Part shown: positions 34,699-44,208 of the stretch, one piece after another
Layout: the number at the start of each line of letters is the position of its first letter
Position numbering within the stretch: position 1 is the first letter of the stretch
Assembly: GCF_014644415.1 (NCBI RefSeq)
Contig: NZ_BMKQ01000001.1
Span: forward strand, 1,602,861-1,666,860
From: Marmoricola endophyticus
GTDB taxonomy: Bacteria > Actinomycetota > Actinomycetes > Propionibacteriales > Nocardioidaceae
Direction: 5' to 3'
DNA: 64,000 nucleotides
Program-made: the position numbers and the translations under genes
Notes under the pieces: generated by a model
What the model saw: only the letters and a program-made list of their open reading frames with translations
Told to the model about the DNA's origin: nothing
Database searches by the model: none

Positions 34699-35292
34699 TC
34701 AGGCCTTCTCGTCGCCGTCCTCGGCGGGCGCCTCCTCGGAGGCGCCCTCCTCGGTCACGGCCTCGGTCTCGACCGGGGCGTCACCCTCGACGGGGGTCTC
34801 GTCGGTGCGGTCGGTCGGCACCTCGGTGGCCTCGGCGGACTCGTCCGCAGGAGCCTCCTCGACCGGCGCGGCCTGGGCCGGCGCCTGGGCGGCCGGCTTC
34901 GCGGGGGCCGGCGTATAGGCCTCGGTGACCAGCTCGATGACCGCCATCGGGGCGTTGTCGCCCTTGCGCGGACCGATCTTCGTGATCCGGGTGTAGCCAC
35001 CGGGACGCTCGGCGAAGGTCGGCGCGATGTCGGCGAACAGCGTGTGCACGACCGACTTGTCACGGATGGTCTTGAGGACCTCGCGACGGTTGTGCAGCGC
35101 GACGGCCTCGTCGAGGTGCGCCTTCTTGGCCTTGGAGATCAGCTTCTCCGCGAACGGGCGCAGCACGCGCGCCTTGGCCTCGGTGGTGGTGATCCGGCCG
35201 TGCTCGAACAGCGAGGTGGCGAGGTTCGAGATCAGCAGGCGCTGGTGCTCGGGGCTGCCGCCGAGGCGGGGCCCCTTCTTGGGAGTCGGCAT
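34699..35292 (-). CDS. rplQ: 50S ribosomal protein L17
   Basis: 197 residues. The first ~125 are standard L17 ([38 protein letters not shown]). The last ~70 are an Ala/Glu/Pro/Thr-rich acidic tail absent in E. coli L17 but usual in this actinobacterial group. It is the last gene of the alpha-operon part, ending 10 bases before the hairpin terminator. Confidence 0.97.
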   Translation of the reverse strand: MPTPKKGPRLGGSPEHQRLLISNLATSLFEHGRITTTEAKARVLRPFAEKLISKAKKAHLDEAVALHNRREVLKTIRDKSVVHTLFADIAPTFAERPGGYTRITKIGPRKGDNAPMAVIELVTEAYTPAPAKPAAQAPAQAAPVEEAPADESAEATEVPTDRTDETPVEGDAPVETEAVTEEGASEEAPAEDGDEKA

Positions 35293-35460
35293 CGTGTCTC
35301 TCGTTTCTCCCCGGCCGTGTCAGGTACCGGAGTAGATGGTGATGGAACCAGGGACCGTGAGTGGCACCCGGTGAGGGCCCTACGTCGCCCAAGCACTGCG
35401 GCGACCAACGGCCAGCGCGGCAGCGTGGCGGACGAAGTCCGACACGCTCGCGCCATCAGA

Positions 35461-36480
35461 TCAGAACTGCTCGTCCTCGAGCGAGCCCTCGTCGTAGTCG
35501 TCCTCCTCGTACGCCGCGAGCACGGCGGACGGGTCGAACCCGGGAGCACTGTCCTTGAGGCTCAGGCCCATCTCGTGCAGCTTCAGCTTGACCTCGTCGA
35601 TGGACTTGGCGCCGAAGTTCCGGATGTCGAGCAGGTCCTGCTCCGAACGACCGACGAGCTCGCCGACCGTGTGGATGCCCTCGCGCTTGAGGCAGTTGTA
35701 CGAGCGGACCGTCAGCTGCAGGTCCTCGACCGGCAGGGCCAGGTCGGCGGCCATCTGCTCGTCCACCGGGCTGGGCCCGATGTCGATGCCCTCGGCCTCG
35801 ACGTTGAGCTCGCGGGCCAGGCCGAACAGCTCGACCAGCGTCTTGCCGGCCGAGGCGATCGCGTCGCGCGGCAGGATCGACTGCTTGGTCTCGACGTCGA
35901 TGACCAGCTTGTCGAAGTCGGTGCGCTGCTCGACTCGGGTGGCCTCGACCTTGTAGGTCACCTTGAGGACCGGCGAGTAGATGGAGTCGACCGGCATCCG
36001 GCCGATCTCGTTGTCGGCACCCTTGTTCTGCACCGAGGAGACGTAGCCGCGGCCGCGCTCGACCACCAGCTCCATCTCCAGCTTGCCCTTGTCGTTGAGC
36101 GTGGCGATCTTCAGGTCGGGGTTGTGCACCTCGACGCCGGCCGGCGGCGCGATGTCGGCGGCGGTGACCTCACCGGCGCCCTGCTTGCGCAGGTACATCG
36201 TGACCGGCTCGTCGTTCTCGGAGGAGACGACGAGCGACTTCAGGTTGAGGATCACCTCGGTGACGTCCTCCTTGACGCCCTCGATGGTGGAGAACTCGTG
36301 CAGGGCCGAGTCGACCTTGATGCTGGTGACCGACGCCCCCGGGATCGAGGACAGGAGCGTACGACGCAGCGAGTTGCCGAGCGTGTAGCCGAAGCCCGGC
36401 TCGAGCGGCTCGATGACGAACCGCGAGCGGAACTCGTCGACGGTCTCCTCCGACAGGGTCGGGCGCTGAGCGATAAGCAC
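35461..36480 (-). CDS. rpoA: DNA-directed RNA polymerase subunit alpha
   Basis: 339 residues from GTG 36480 ([12 protein letters not shown]), with AAAGGA upstream. The N-terminal assembly domain ([20 protein letters not shown]) and the C-terminal domain that binds UP elements and activators ([20 protein letters not shown]) are complete. It ends in an acidic tail. A 168-base gap separates it from rplQ. Confidence 0.97.
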   Translation of the reverse strand: MLIAQRPTLSEETVDEFRSRFVIEPLEPGFGYTLGNSLRRTLLSSIPGASVTSIKVDSALHEFSTIEGVKEDVTEVILNLKSLVVSSENDEPVTMYLRKQGAGEVTAADIAPPAGVEVHNPDLKIATLNDKGKLEMELVVERGRGYVSSVQNKGADNEIGRMPVDSIYSPVLKVTYKVEATRVEQRTDFDKLVIDVETKQSILPRDAIASAGKTLVELFGLARELNVEAEGIDIGPSPVDEQMAADLALPVEDLQLTVRSYNCLKREGIHTVGELVGRSEQDLLDIRNFGAKSIDEVKLKLHEMGLSLKDSAPGFDPSAVLAAYEEDDYDEGSLEDEQF

Positions 36481-36594
36481 TGAGGTTTTCCTTTCCGAGC
36501 CCACCCGCTATTTGACGGGCTCGACTGTGTGGGATGGGCCACGCGGCGATCACCCGCGAGGCCGCAGGAGGGTGGCGGAACCCCCTGCTGTGAG

Positions 36595-36622
36595 GTGCCG
36601 GGCCGCCGCAGCGGCCCGGCAC
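36595..36622 (-). terminator. hairpin between rpsD and rpoA
   Basis: A perfect 12-bp GC-rich stem with a 4-base loop starts 8 bases after the rpsD stop. There is no T-run. It may attenuate transcription or protect the 3' end of a processed mRNA within the alpha operon. Confidence 0.5.
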
Positions 36623-36629
36623 GTGAGGA

Positions 36630-37238
36630 TCACTTCTTGGAGTAGTACTCCACGATCAGCTGCTCCTGGACGGGGATCTCGATCTGCGCACGCACCGGGA
36701 GCGAGTGCACGAGGATCCGCATCCGCTCGGGCAGCGCCTCGAGCCAGGCCGGGACGATCCGCTCGCCGTGGGTCTCACGAGCCACGATGAACGGCGTGGT
36801 GTCCTGGGACTTCGAGCGCACGTCGATCACGTCGTGCTCGTCGACCTGGTACGACGGGATGTCGACCTTCTTGCCGTTGACCATGAAGTGCCCGTGCACG
36901 ACCAGCTGGCGGGCGTGGCGCCGGGTACGCGCGAAGCCACCGCGGTAGACCACGTTGTCGAGGCGACGCTCGAGCATCTGCAGCAGGTTGTCACCGGTCT
37001 TGCCGGGACGACGGCTGGCCTCGTCGTAGTAGTTGTGGAACTGCTTCTCCATCACGCCGTAGGTGAAGCGTGCCTTCTGCTTCTCCTGCAGCTGGTTGCG
37101 GTACTCGCTCTCCTTGATCCGCGCGCGGCCGTGCTGGCCGGGTGCGTAGGGGCGCTTCTCGAAGGCGGCGTCGCCTCCGATGAGGTCCACGCCGAGACGG
37201 CGGGACTTCTTCGTGATCGGTCCGGTGTAGCGGGCCAT
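36630..37238 (-). CDS. rpsD: 30S ribosomal protein S4
   Basis: 202 residues of the zinc-free form (no N-terminal cysteine cluster: MARYTGPITKKSRRLGVDL). The S4 RNA-binding domain is near 90-150 (RLDNVVYRGGFARTRRHARQLVVHGHFMVNG). It nucleates 30S assembly on 16S rRNA. Confidence 0.97.
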   Translation of the reverse strand: MARYTGPITKKSRRLGVDLIGGDAAFEKRPYAPGQHGRARIKESEYRNQLQEKQKARFTYGVMEKQFHNYYDEASRRPGKTGDNLLQMLERRLDNVVYRGGFARTRRHARQLVVHGHFMVNGKKVDIPSYQVDEHDVIDVRSKSQDTTPFIVARETHGERIVPAWLEALPERMRILVHSLPVRAQIEIPVQEQLIVEYYSKK

Positions 37239-37265
37239 GGGGTCGTCTCCTGTTCGTCTCGGGTC

Positions 37266-37667
37266 TCAGACGCGCCGGCGCTTGGGCGGGCGGCAACCGT
37301 TGTGCGGGGTGGGCGTGACGTCCTGGATGGTGCCGACCTCGAGGCCGATCGCACCCAGGGAGCGGATCGCGGTCTCGCGACCGGAGCCCGGGCCCTTGAC
37401 GAAGACGTCGATCTTCTTCATGCCGTGGTCCATCGCCCGGCGCCCGGCGGCCTCGGCGGCCATCTGCGCGGCGAACGGGGTGGACTTGCGCGAGCCCTTG
37501 AAGCCGACGGTGCCGGCGGAGGCCCACGAGATGACCGCGCCCGAGGGGTCGGTCAGGGTGACGATGGTGTTGTTGAACGTGCTCTTGATGTGGGCTTCGC
37601 CCTGGACGACGTTCTTCTTCTCCTTGCGGCGCACCTTCTTGGCGCCCGCACGAGCCTTGGGAGGCAT
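37266..37667 (-). CDS. rpsK: 30S ribosomal protein S11
   Basis: 133 residues, with a basic N-terminus and the conserved [33 protein letters not shown] and [13 protein letters not shown] end. It is part of the 30S platform near the mRNA exit. It sits in the usual alpha-operon order between rpsM and rpsD. Confidence 0.97.
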   Translation of the reverse strand: MPPKARAGAKKVRRKEKKNVVQGEAHIKSTFNNTIVTLTDPSGAVISWASAGTVGFKGSRKSTPFAAQMAAEAAGRRAMDHGMKKIDVFVKGPGSGRETAIRSLGAIGLEVGTIQDVTPTPHNGCRPPKRRRV

Positions 37668-37737
37668 CTGGTTCTCCTACGAGTACGAGTGAGTCTGGTC
37701 TGGGTGAGAGGTCAGTGACGCGGCCGAGGCCGCAGGG

Positions 37738-38112
37738 TCACTTGGCCTTCTTCTTGCCGGCGACGGTGCGCTTGGGACCCTTGCGGGTGCGCGCGTTGGT
37801 CTTGGTGCGCTGACCGCGGACCGGGAGACCCATGCGGTGACGGCGACCCTGGTAGGTGCCGATCTCGACCTTGCGCCGGATGTCCGCCTGGACCTCGCGC
37901 CGCAGGTCGCCCTCGATCTGGAAGTTCGCTTCGATCTCGTCGCGGAGCTTGACCAGCTCGTCCTCGCCCAGGGTGTGGACGCGCGTGTTGGGGTCGATCC
38001 CCGTGGCGGCCAGCACCTGCTGGGAGCGGGTACGGCCGATGCCGTAGATGTAGGTGAGTGCGATCTCGATCCGCTTGTCGCGCGGGAGATCAACACCGAC
38101 GAGGCGTGCCAT
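37738..38112 (-). CDS. rpsM: 30S ribosomal protein S13
   Basis: 124 residues from ATG 38112 ([19 protein letters not shown] seven bases upstream). The helix-two-turn-helix and C-terminal basic tail ([21 protein letters not shown]) contact the P-site tRNA. It is preceded by a 315-base gap, unusually long for this operon. Confidence 0.97.
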   Translation of the reverse strand: MARLVGVDLPRDKRIEIALTYIYGIGRTRSQQVLAATGIDPNTRVHTLGEDELVKLRDEIEANFQIEGDLRREVQADIRRKVEIGTYQGRRHRMGLPVRGQRTKTNARTRKGPKRTVAGKKKAK

Positions 38113-38427
38113 GAGTGGCCTTTCTTGGTGGTTCACGGTGGTCTGGTCGTGTCGCGTCCCGCTCGGTCGGAGCAGGTCCCGGCCATCCGTTCCGGAAGTG
38201 GTTCGCGGTCTCGGCGATCGACCCGGAGGTCGGGCTGTACCCGGAAGTCGCGCTTGTCGAGACCACTAAGCGATACGTGGTGGATGTATTCAGTTGTGGT
38301 GGTGCTGTGTGGCTGGGGTTGTCGCCCGGCTCACCGGGTTTCGACGCGCCCTTCCGGCTTCGCAAGCTCAGCCGTAGGCTTGCTCAACCTGCGGCTGAGA
38401 CGCCCACGCTCCTTCGTCGCGTGTGCT
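38113..38427. other. long gap between rpmJ and rpsM with hairpin repeat
   Basis: No gene is seen. 38367-38399 forms an imperfect 12-bp stem (CTCAGCCGTAGG/CCTGCGGCTGAG) with a 9-base loop inside a stretch reading like CAAGCTCA...GCTCAACC. The part at 38255-38320 is clearly lower in GC than its surroundings, as promoters often are, so an internal promoter for rpsM-rplQ is plausible but no clear -35/-10 pair was found. Confidence 0.45.
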
Positions 38428-38541
38428 TCAGCCTTGCCGCTGCTTGTGGCGGGGGTTGTCGCAGATGACCATGACGCGACCGTGACGACGGATCGTCTTG
38501 CACTTGTCACAGATCTTCTTGACGCTCGGCTGGACCTTCAT
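38428..38541 (-). CDS. rpmJ: 50S ribosomal protein L36
   Basis: 37 residues with all four zinc ligands (C11, C14, C27, H32), so this is the zinc-binding form. The start ATG at 38541 lies 26 bases after infA. Confidence 0.95.
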   Translation of the reverse strand: MKVQPSVKKICDKCKTIRRHGRVMVICDNPRHKQRQG

Positions 38542-38567
38542 GGTCGGAGCCTTTCTCTCGGTGGCTG

Positions 38568-38789
38568 CTACTTGTAGCGGTAGACGATGCGGCCGCGGGT
38601 CAGGTCGTACGGGGAGAGCTCCACCACCACGCGGTCCTCGGGGAGGATCCGGATGTAGTGCTGGCGCATCTTGCCGCTGATGTGGGCGAGCACCTTGTGT
38701 CCGTTGGAGAGCTCCACGCGGAACATGGCATTGGGAAGGGCCTCCACGACGGAGCCCTCCATCTCGATCACGCCTTCCTTCTTCGGCAT
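38568..38789 (-). CDS. infA: translation initiation factor IF-1
   Basis: 73 residues, the standard length, a single S1-like OB fold ([21 protein letters not shown], then [20 protein letters not shown]). The ATG at 38789 was preferred over an in-frame GTG three codons upstream because GGAGG lies just before the ATG. It starts the infA-rpmJ-rpsM-rpsK-rpsD-rpoA-rplQ unit. Confidence 0.96.
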   Translation of the reverse strand: MPKKEGVIEMEGSVVEALPNAMFRVELSNGHKVLAHISGKMRQHYIRILPEDRVVVELSPYDLTRGRIVYRYK

Positions 38790-39049
38790 GTCCTCCACAA
38801 TCTTCTTCGTCGACGTCGTCTACCGTTCGTGCGCCGGCCCGGGAACCTCCCGCTGCTGCGGGTGGACCTCGTCGGGACGACCTGGGCACCTCCGCCGCGC
38901 ACGCCACCGGAATCCGCATCCGCGGACACTTCCGGGGGAAGTACGACGGCAGCCGTGAGGCAGCACAGGACGCAGCCCACGTTGGGCCGACACGCCAGTG
39001 TAGGCACCCGCGGACCGAGAACCCTAATCGGCCGGGGCGCGCGTGGTCC
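38790..39049 (-). promoter_or_regulatory. infA upstream region with candidate -10 (TACACT at 38997-39002)
   Basis: 260 bases without a gene. On the minus strand TACACT is the best -10 match; a -35 is not clear. This would give a leader of about 200 bases before infA. Confidence 0.35.
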
Positions 39050-40093
39050 TCAGGACGCCTTGGCGAGCAGCCGCAGCGTCTCCTCGCGGGCGGGTGCCGA
39101 CGCGAGGTCGGTACCCCGCACGGCCGAGGCCACCGGGTTGACCATGACCTCGTCCACGCCGAACCGCTCGGCCAGCCCGCCGAGCTCGGCGGCGACCCGG
39201 TCGGGCGTGCCGACGTACCACCGCTCGCGCATCGCGCGCACCAGCCCCTCGTGCTCGGCGGAGATGCCGACCGTCTCGGCGTCCTCCACGAGCCGCTGGG
39301 GCGAGAGCGGGCCACCGGTCCGCAGCGAGACCATCTGCTGCAGCTGCGGCAGCGCGAGCCGCTCGGCCTCCTCCTCGGTCTCGGCCACGACGACGTTGGC
39401 GGTGAGGAACGTCGTCGGCACCGACGCGGCGTCGGAGGCGCGGAAGCCGTCACGGTAGAGCGCCAGCGCCTGCTCGGTGCCCTGCCCGGAGAAGTGGTGG
39501 GCGAAGACGTACGGCAGGCCGAGCTGCGCCGCGAGCTGCGCGGAGTAGTCCGAGGACCCGAGCAGCCACACCGGAGGGGTGGAACCCGCCTCGGGGGTGG
39601 CCCGCAGCGGGTGGGTGCGTCCCTGGACCGTGAGCCCCACGCCGCCGGGCTCGAGCATGGCGCGTACGTTCTCGACGTACTCGGGGAAGCGGGCGACCGC
39701 CTGGTCGTCGACCCCGCCGGCACCGTGGCGGAGCGCGAAGCTGGTCACCGGGTCGCTGCCCGGCGCACGGCCGATGCCGAGGTCGATCCGTCCCGGGAAC
39801 GCCGCCTCGAGGAGCGCGAACTGCTCGGCCACCACCAGCGGCGCGTGGTTGGGCAGCATCACGCCGCCCGACCCCACCCGGATCCGGCTGGTGCGTGCCG
39901 CGAGGAGCGCGATCATCACGGGCGGGTTCGTCGCGGCGACTGCGGGCATGTTGTGGTGCTCGGCGACCCAGTACCGGTGGTAGCCGAGGTCGTCGGCGAC
40001 CCGGGCGAGCGAGACCGAGGCCGCGACGGCGTCGGCGCTGGACTGGTCGCTGCGGACGGGGACGAGGTCGAGGACGGAGAGTCGGGGTGTCAC
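39050..40093 (-). CDS. LLM class flavin-dependent oxidoreductase
   Basis: 347-residue bacterial-luciferase-like TIM barrel. [22 protein letters not shown] and [12 protein letters not shown] are typical of the alternate group 1 family, and [22 protein letters not shown] is also present. Such enzymes oxidise substrates with FMNH2 or F420; which cofactor is used here is not clear. The GTG at 40093 has only a weak ribosome binding site. It interrupts the map-infA linkage of the ribosomal region. Confidence 0.86.
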   Translation of the reverse strand: MTPRLSVLDLVPVRSDQSSADAVAASVSLARVADDLGYHRYWVAEHHNMPAVAATNPPVMIALLAARTSRIRVGSGGVMLPNHAPLVVAEQFALLEAAFPGRIDLGIGRAPGSDPVTSFALRHGAGGVDDQAVARFPEYVENVRAMLEPGGVGLTVQGRTHPLRATPEAGSTPPVWLLGSSDYSAQLAAQLGLPYVFAHHFSGQGTEQALALYRDGFRASDAASVPTTFLTANVVVAETEEEAERLALPQLQQMVSLRTGGPLSPQRLVEDAETVGISAEHEGLVRAMRERWYVGTPDRVAAELGGLAERFGVDEVMVNPVASAVRGTDLASAPAREETLRLLAKAS

Positions 40094-40291
40094 CTCGGCG
40101 CAACCACTCCGGCGGTCTCGCGATTCCTGGGCCGCCTCGGCGTCACCGCGCCGAGGCGTCCCGCAGCTGCGCGACGCCGGGTCCCTGCAGGTCCTGCAGC
40201 GCGCTCTCGCGCACGGCCTGGAGAGGAGCGACCACCTCGTGCGCGTGCCCCGCGCCCCACACAGCCCACGGCACTGCGGCCCGGCCCGGCC

Positions 40292-40335
40292 CGGCTCGGC
40301 TCGGCTCGGCTCGGCTCGGCTCGGCTCGGCTCGGT
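40292..40335. repeat. pentanucleotide tandem repeat (CGGCT, about 8 copies)
   Basis: A perfect run of CGGCT units, preceded by a shorter related CCGGC run. It lies in the 256-base divergent region between the LLM oxidoreductase and SRPBCC genes, ending about 15 bases before the latter's start. Repeats of this kind can change length by slippage. Confidence 0.85.
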
Positions 40336-40349
40336 GCGAGGATGAGCAC

Positions 40350-40829
40350 GTGCCCCAGGTCGTCGCCGAGCAGTGGGTGGCCGTGGCCACCGAGACGGCG
40401 TTCGCCGTCAGCCAGACGACCGGCGAGCTGCGCCTGAGGTGGGACCCCTTCATCCGGCACCAGCACCTGATCGACGCCGAGCACCCCGGCAAGGACGTAC
40501 GCACGCTGACGAAGGCACGCGTCGGCCCGACGATGATCAGCCGGTACGTCTCCTTCCGACCGCCGTCCTCGGTGGGGATGACGATGGAGCATGGACCGTG
40601 GTTCTTCGCCGGCTTCGGCGGGGGGTGGCGGTTCACCCCGGCGGCACGGAACGGTGTCGAGGGCACTCTCGCCGTGTGGAAGTACACCTACACGATCCGG
40701 CCGGCCTGGCTGGCGCCGGTCGCGGAGCCGATCGGGCAGTGGCTGCTCGGCCGTGAGATCCGCGCCCGCATCGGGGCGTTCGGACGCGCCTGCGCCGACC
40801 CCGAGATCCTCGCTGCCGTCTCAGGCTGA
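40350..40829 (+). CDS. SRPBCC family protein
   Basis: 159 residues from GTG 40350 with GAGGA seven bases upstream. The pattern VAVATETAFAVSQTTGELRLRWDPFI, then MTMEHGPWFFAGFGGGWRF and a long C-terminal helix fits the START/Bet v 1-like ligand-binding fold. The ligand is unknown. The reading frame is open through the upstream pentamer repeat (as Ser-Ala-Arg-Leu-Gly), so a longer start cannot be fully excluded. Confidence 0.75.
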   Translation: MPQVVAEQWVAVATETAFAVSQTTGELRLRWDPFIRHQHLIDAEHPGKDVRTLTKARVGPTMISRYVSFRPPSSVGMTMEHGPWFFAGFGGGWRFTPAARNGVEGTLAVWKYTYTIRPAWLAPVAEPIGQWLLGREIRARIGAFGRACADPEILAAVSG

Positions 40830-40864
40830 CCCCTGGACGAGCGGTACGCCCGGCCGCCGCGGAG

Positions 40865-41704
40865 TCAGTCGCCGAGCGGTCCGAAGGGCACGCCGAGCCG
40901 AGCCAGCTCGCTCTCGCCCCCGTCGAGGGCTGTCAGCACCCAGGCGCCGTGCTCGGTCAGGGTGAAGGTGTGCTCCCAGTGCGCGGAGACGCTGCCGTCG
41001 GCGGTACGGATCGTCCACTGGTCGTCGTCCTCGGTCCAGGCGATGCCGCCGAGGGTGACCATCGGCTCGACGGCGAGCGCGAGGCCCGGCTCGAGGCGGG
41101 GGCCTCGCAGGGACCGGCGCACGTTGGGGACGTCCGGCGGCTGGTGCATGGCCGTGCCGATGCCGTGGCCGGTGAAGTCCTCGATGATGCCGTAGTCGCC
41201 ACGCGCGCGGACGTGGTCCTCCACCGCGCCGGAGATGTCGACGACCCTGCCGCCGGGACGGGCGGCGGCGATGCCGACCCACATCGCCTCGCGGGTGACG
41301 TCGCTGAGGGTCTCGACCTCGTCGGCGACCTCGCCGACCGCGACCGTGATCGCGGAGTCGCCGTGCCAGCCGTCGACGATGGCGCCGCAGTCGATCGAGA
41401 TGACGTCGCCCTCGGCGAGGACCAGGTCCCCGGGCACCCCGTGGACGACGACGTCGTTGACCGAGGCGCAGATGCTGCCGGGGTACGGCGGGACGCTGTA
41501 CCCGAGGAAGCTCGGCACACCGCCGCCCGAGCGGATCCGGTCCTCGGCGATCGCGTCCAGCTCGCCGGTGCTGATCCCCGGACGGACGGCGTCGCGAAGG
41601 GTCTCGAGGGTCTGCCCGGTCAGCAGACCGGCGCGACGCATCGCCCGGACCTGGTCGGGAGTCTTGACCTCGACGCCCGGCCGGGACCAGTCGAAGAGAC
41701 CCAC
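40865..41704 (-). CDS. map: type I methionine aminopeptidase
   Basis: 279 residues. The five metal ligands can be placed: two Asp in ISIDCGAIVDGWHGDSAI, His in FTGHGIGTAMH, Glu in VEPMVTLG and Glu in SAHWEHTFTLTEHG. It removes the initiator Met from nascent proteins. The GTG start lies 4 bases after adk, in the classical secY-adk-map order. Confidence 0.95.
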   Translation of the reverse strand: MGLFDWSRPGVEVKTPDQVRAMRRAGLLTGQTLETLRDAVRPGISTGELDAIAEDRIRSGGGVPSFLGYSVPPYPGSICASVNDVVVHGVPGDLVLAEGDVISIDCGAIVDGWHGDSAITVAVGEVADEVETLSDVTREAMWVGIAAARPGGRVVDISGAVEDHVRARGDYGIIEDFTGHGIGTAMHQPPDVPNVRRSLRGPRLEPGLALAVEPMVTLGGIAWTEDDDQWTIRTADGSVSAHWEHTFTLTEHGAWVLTALDGGESELARLGVPFGPLGD

Positions 41705-41708
41705 GGGC

Positions 41709-42284
41709 CTAGCTCGCGGTGACGTCGCGCAGGGCGGCGAGCACCCGCTCGGTCACCTCGGCGACCTCGCCCATGCCGTCGACCTCGTGCAGCAGACCAC
41801 GCTCGCGGTAGACGTCGATCAGCGGCTCGGTCTGCTCGGCGTAGACCTCCTGGCGGCGCCGGATGACGTCCTCGGTGTCATCGGAGCGGCCGTCGGTCTC
41901 GGCGCGCTGGACCAGCCGCTGCACGAGCTCCTCGGGGTCGACGGCGAGCACCACCACGGCGTCGAGCGAGTGGCCGGTGTGCCCGATCATGCCGTCGAGC
42001 TCCTCGACCTGGGCGAGGGTGCGCGGGTAGCCGTCGAGGAGGAAGCCCTTCGTGGCGTCGTCCTCGTCGATCCGGTTGCGGACCATCTTGTTGGTGACCT
42101 CGTCGGGGACGTACTCCCCGGCGTCCATGTAGCGCTGCGCCTCCTTGCCGAGGTCGGTGCCCTCGGAGACGTTGGCACGGAAGATGTCGCCGGTCGAGAT
42201 GGCGGGGATGTCGTACGACGACGCGAGCGTGCCGGCCTGCGTGCCCTTGCCGGCACCGGGGGGGCCCATGAGGATCAGACGCAT
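41709..42284 (-). CDS. adk: adenylate kinase
   Basis: 191 residues, the short-lid form common in actinobacteria. P-loop GPPGAGKGTQ near 8-17, FLLDGYPRTLAQ and the short LID with RSDDTEDVIRRR. It interconverts ATP+AMP and 2 ADP. Its ATG overlaps the secY stop (TGATG). Confidence 0.96.
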   Translation of the reverse strand: MRLILMGPPGAGKGTQAGTLASSYDIPAISTGDIFRANVSEGTDLGKEAQRYMDAGEYVPDEVTNKMVRNRIDEDDATKGFLLDGYPRTLAQVEELDGMIGHTGHSLDAVVVLAVDPEELVQRLVQRAETDGRSDDTEDVIRRRQEVYAEQTEPLIDVYRERGLLHEVDGMGEVAEVTERVLAALRDVTAS

Positions 42285-43588
42285 CAGCGGAGGAACCCTT
42301 CGTAGTTGCGCTGCTGGAGCTGGCTCTCCACCTGCTTCACCGTGTCGAGGGCGACCCCGACCATGATCAGCAAGGACGTGCCTCCGAAGGGGAAGTTCTG
42401 GTTGGCGTTCACCAAGGAGAGTGCGACCAGCGGGATCAGCGCGATGATCCCGAGGTAGAGCGCGCCGGGCAGCGTGATGCGGGACAGGACGTAGTTGAGG
42501 TACTGCTCCGTCGGCTTGCCCGCCCGGATCCCGGGGATGAAGCCTCCGTACTTCTTCATGTTGTCCGCGACTTCCTCCGGGTTGAAGGTGATCGAGACGT
42601 AGAAGTAGGTGAAGAAGAGGATCAGCAGGAAGAACACCGCCATGTAGAGCGGGTGGTCGCCCCTGACGAAGTGGACCGCGACCCACTGGACCCAGGCCGG
42701 CGGGTTGTCGCTGCCCTGGTTGAACTGGACGATGAGCGCCGGCAGGTAGAGCAGGCTCGAGGCGAAGATGACGGGGATGATCCCGGCCTGGTTGACCTTC
42801 AGCGGGATGTACGTCGACGAGCCGCCGAACATCTTGCGCCCCACCATGCGGCGGGCGTACTGCACCGGGATCCGGCGCTGCGCCTGCTCGATGAAGATCA
42901 CCGCCGCGATGATCGCGAACCCGACGACGATCGTGGCGACGAAGATCCACCAGCCCTTGGTCTGGCGGAGCTGCCACAGGGTCGCGGGGAAGGTCGCGAC
43001 GACCTGGGTGAAGATGAGGATCGACATGCCGTTGCCGATGCCGCGCTCGGTGATCAGCTCCCCGAGCCACATGATGATCGCGGTGCCGGCGGTCAGCGTG
43101 ATGACCATGATCAGCGCCGTGATCACGTCGTCGTCGTAGAGCAGGTCCAGCTGGCAGCCCTGGAGCAGCTGGTTCGAGCGTGCGAGGGCCACGATGCCGG
43201 TGCCCTGCAGGACCGCGAGCGCGAGCGTGAGGTAGCGGGTGTACTGCGTGATCTTCGTCTGCCCCGCCTGACCCTCCTTCTTGAGGGCCTCCAGGCGCGG
43301 GATGACCACCACGAGGAGCTGCAGGATGATGCTCGCGGTGATGTACGGCATGATCCCGAGCGCGAAGATCGTCAGCTGCAGCAGCGCGCCACCGGAGAAG
43401 GTGTTGATCAGGCTGTAGATGCCGCCGGACTCGGTGGCCTGGGTGAAGCACTGCTGGACGTTGCCGACGTCGACCCCGGGGGCGGGAACCTGGGAGCCCA
43501 GCCGGAAGAGGATGACGATCCCGAGCACGAACAGGAGCTTCTTGCGCAGGTCCGGGGTCCGGAAGGCGTTCGCGAAGGCGCCGAGCAC
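42284..43588 (-). CDS. secY: preprotein translocase subunit SecY
   Basis: 434 residues with ten predicted membrane segments; the first (FVLGIVILFRLGSQVPAPGVD), the plug-side region and the C-terminal GMSILIF and NFPFGGTSLLIMVGVALDT segments are characteristic. It is the central pore of Sec export. GTG start with GAGGAA upstream. It is separated from rplO by a 174-base gap holding a large hairpin. Confidence 0.96.
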   Translation of the reverse strand: MLGAFANAFRTPDLRKKLLFVLGIVILFRLGSQVPAPGVDVGNVQQCFTQATESGGIYSLINTFSGGALLQLTIFALGIMPYITASIILQLLVVVIPRLEALKKEGQAGQTKITQYTRYLTLALAVLQGTGIVALARSNQLLQGCQLDLLYDDDVITALIMVITLTAGTAIIMWLGELITERGIGNGMSILIFTQVVATFPATLWQLRQTKGWWIFVATIVVGFAIIAAVIFIEQAQRRIPVQYARRMVGRKMFGGSSTYIPLKVNQAGIIPVIFASSLLYLPALIVQFNQGSDNPPAWVQWVAVHFVRGDHPLYMAVFFLLILFFTYFYVSITFNPEEVADNMKKYGGFIPGIRAGKPTEQYLNYVLSRITLPGALYLGIIALIPLVALSLVNANQNFPFGGTSLLIMVGVALDTVKQVESQLQQRNYEGFLR

Positions 43589-43688
43589 GGGTTCCTCTAC
43601 TTTCTACCGAACGACCCCGTCGGACGACGGGGCCGGCGAGGCCGACGAGCCGGGCGTGACCCGGACCACCAGGGCCTCCGGAAGCCTA

Positions 43689-43737
43689 ACAGGGCAGGAC
43701 CTCACCGTCGGAGCCGACGTAGGAGGTCCTGCCCTGT
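43689..43737 (-). terminator. nested hairpin between rplO and secY
   Basis: A perfect 15-bp outer stem (43689-43703 with 43723-43737) encloses a second 6-bp stem (CGTCGG/CCGACG). There is no T-run after it on the minus strand. It may reduce transcription into secY-adk-map or act as an mRNA processing or stability element. Confidence 0.6.
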
Positions 43738-43762
43738 CGAGGTCAGGTGGTGGTGCTGGTCC

Positions 43763-44203
43763 TCACAGCTCGGTGGCGGAACCACCGGCGGCCGCGATCT
43801 TGTCCTTGGCCGAGGCCGAGAACTTGTGCGCGGTGACCTGGACGGCGACACCGAGGTCACCGGTGCCGAGGACCTTCACCGGCTGACCCTTGCGGACCGC
43901 ACCCCGGGCGACGAGCTCGTCGACCCCGACGGCGCCGCCCTCGGGGAACAGCTGGCCGATCCGGTCCAGGTTCACGACCTGGAACTCGACCTTGAACGGG
44001 TTCGAGAAGCCCTTGAGCTTCGGGAGCCGCATGTGGATGGGCATCTGCCCACCCTCGAAGGACGCGGGCACCTGGTAGCGAGCCTTCGTGCCCTTGGTGC
44101 CGCGCCCGGCGGTCTTGCCCTTCGAGGCCTCACCACGACCCACCCGGGTGCGGGCGGTACGGGAGCCGGGGGCCGGACGCAGGTGGTGGAGCTTGATCGG
44201 CAT
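43763..44203 (-). CDS. rplO: 50S ribosomal protein L15
   Basis: 146 residues from ATG 44203 ([15 protein letters not shown]), with AAGGAGG at 10 bases. The GTG three codons earlier would place the ribosome binding site too close. The glycine/arginine-rich N-terminus ([17 protein letters not shown]) enters 23S rRNA. Confidence 0.96.
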   Translation of the reverse strand: MPIKLHHLRPAPGSRTARTRVGRGEASKGKTAGRGTKGTKARYQVPASFEGGQMPIHMRLPKLKGFSNPFKVEFQVVNLDRIGQLFPEGGAVGVDELVARGAVRKGQPVKVLGTGDLGVAVQVTAHKFSASAKDKIAAAGGSATEL

Positions 44204-44208
44204 CGCGC

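Noticed and set aside
40239-40349. Upstream extension of the SRPBCC gene through the pentamer repeat
   Set aside because: The GTG at 40350 has a good ribosome binding site and the extension is a simple repeat translation; kept only as an alternative.
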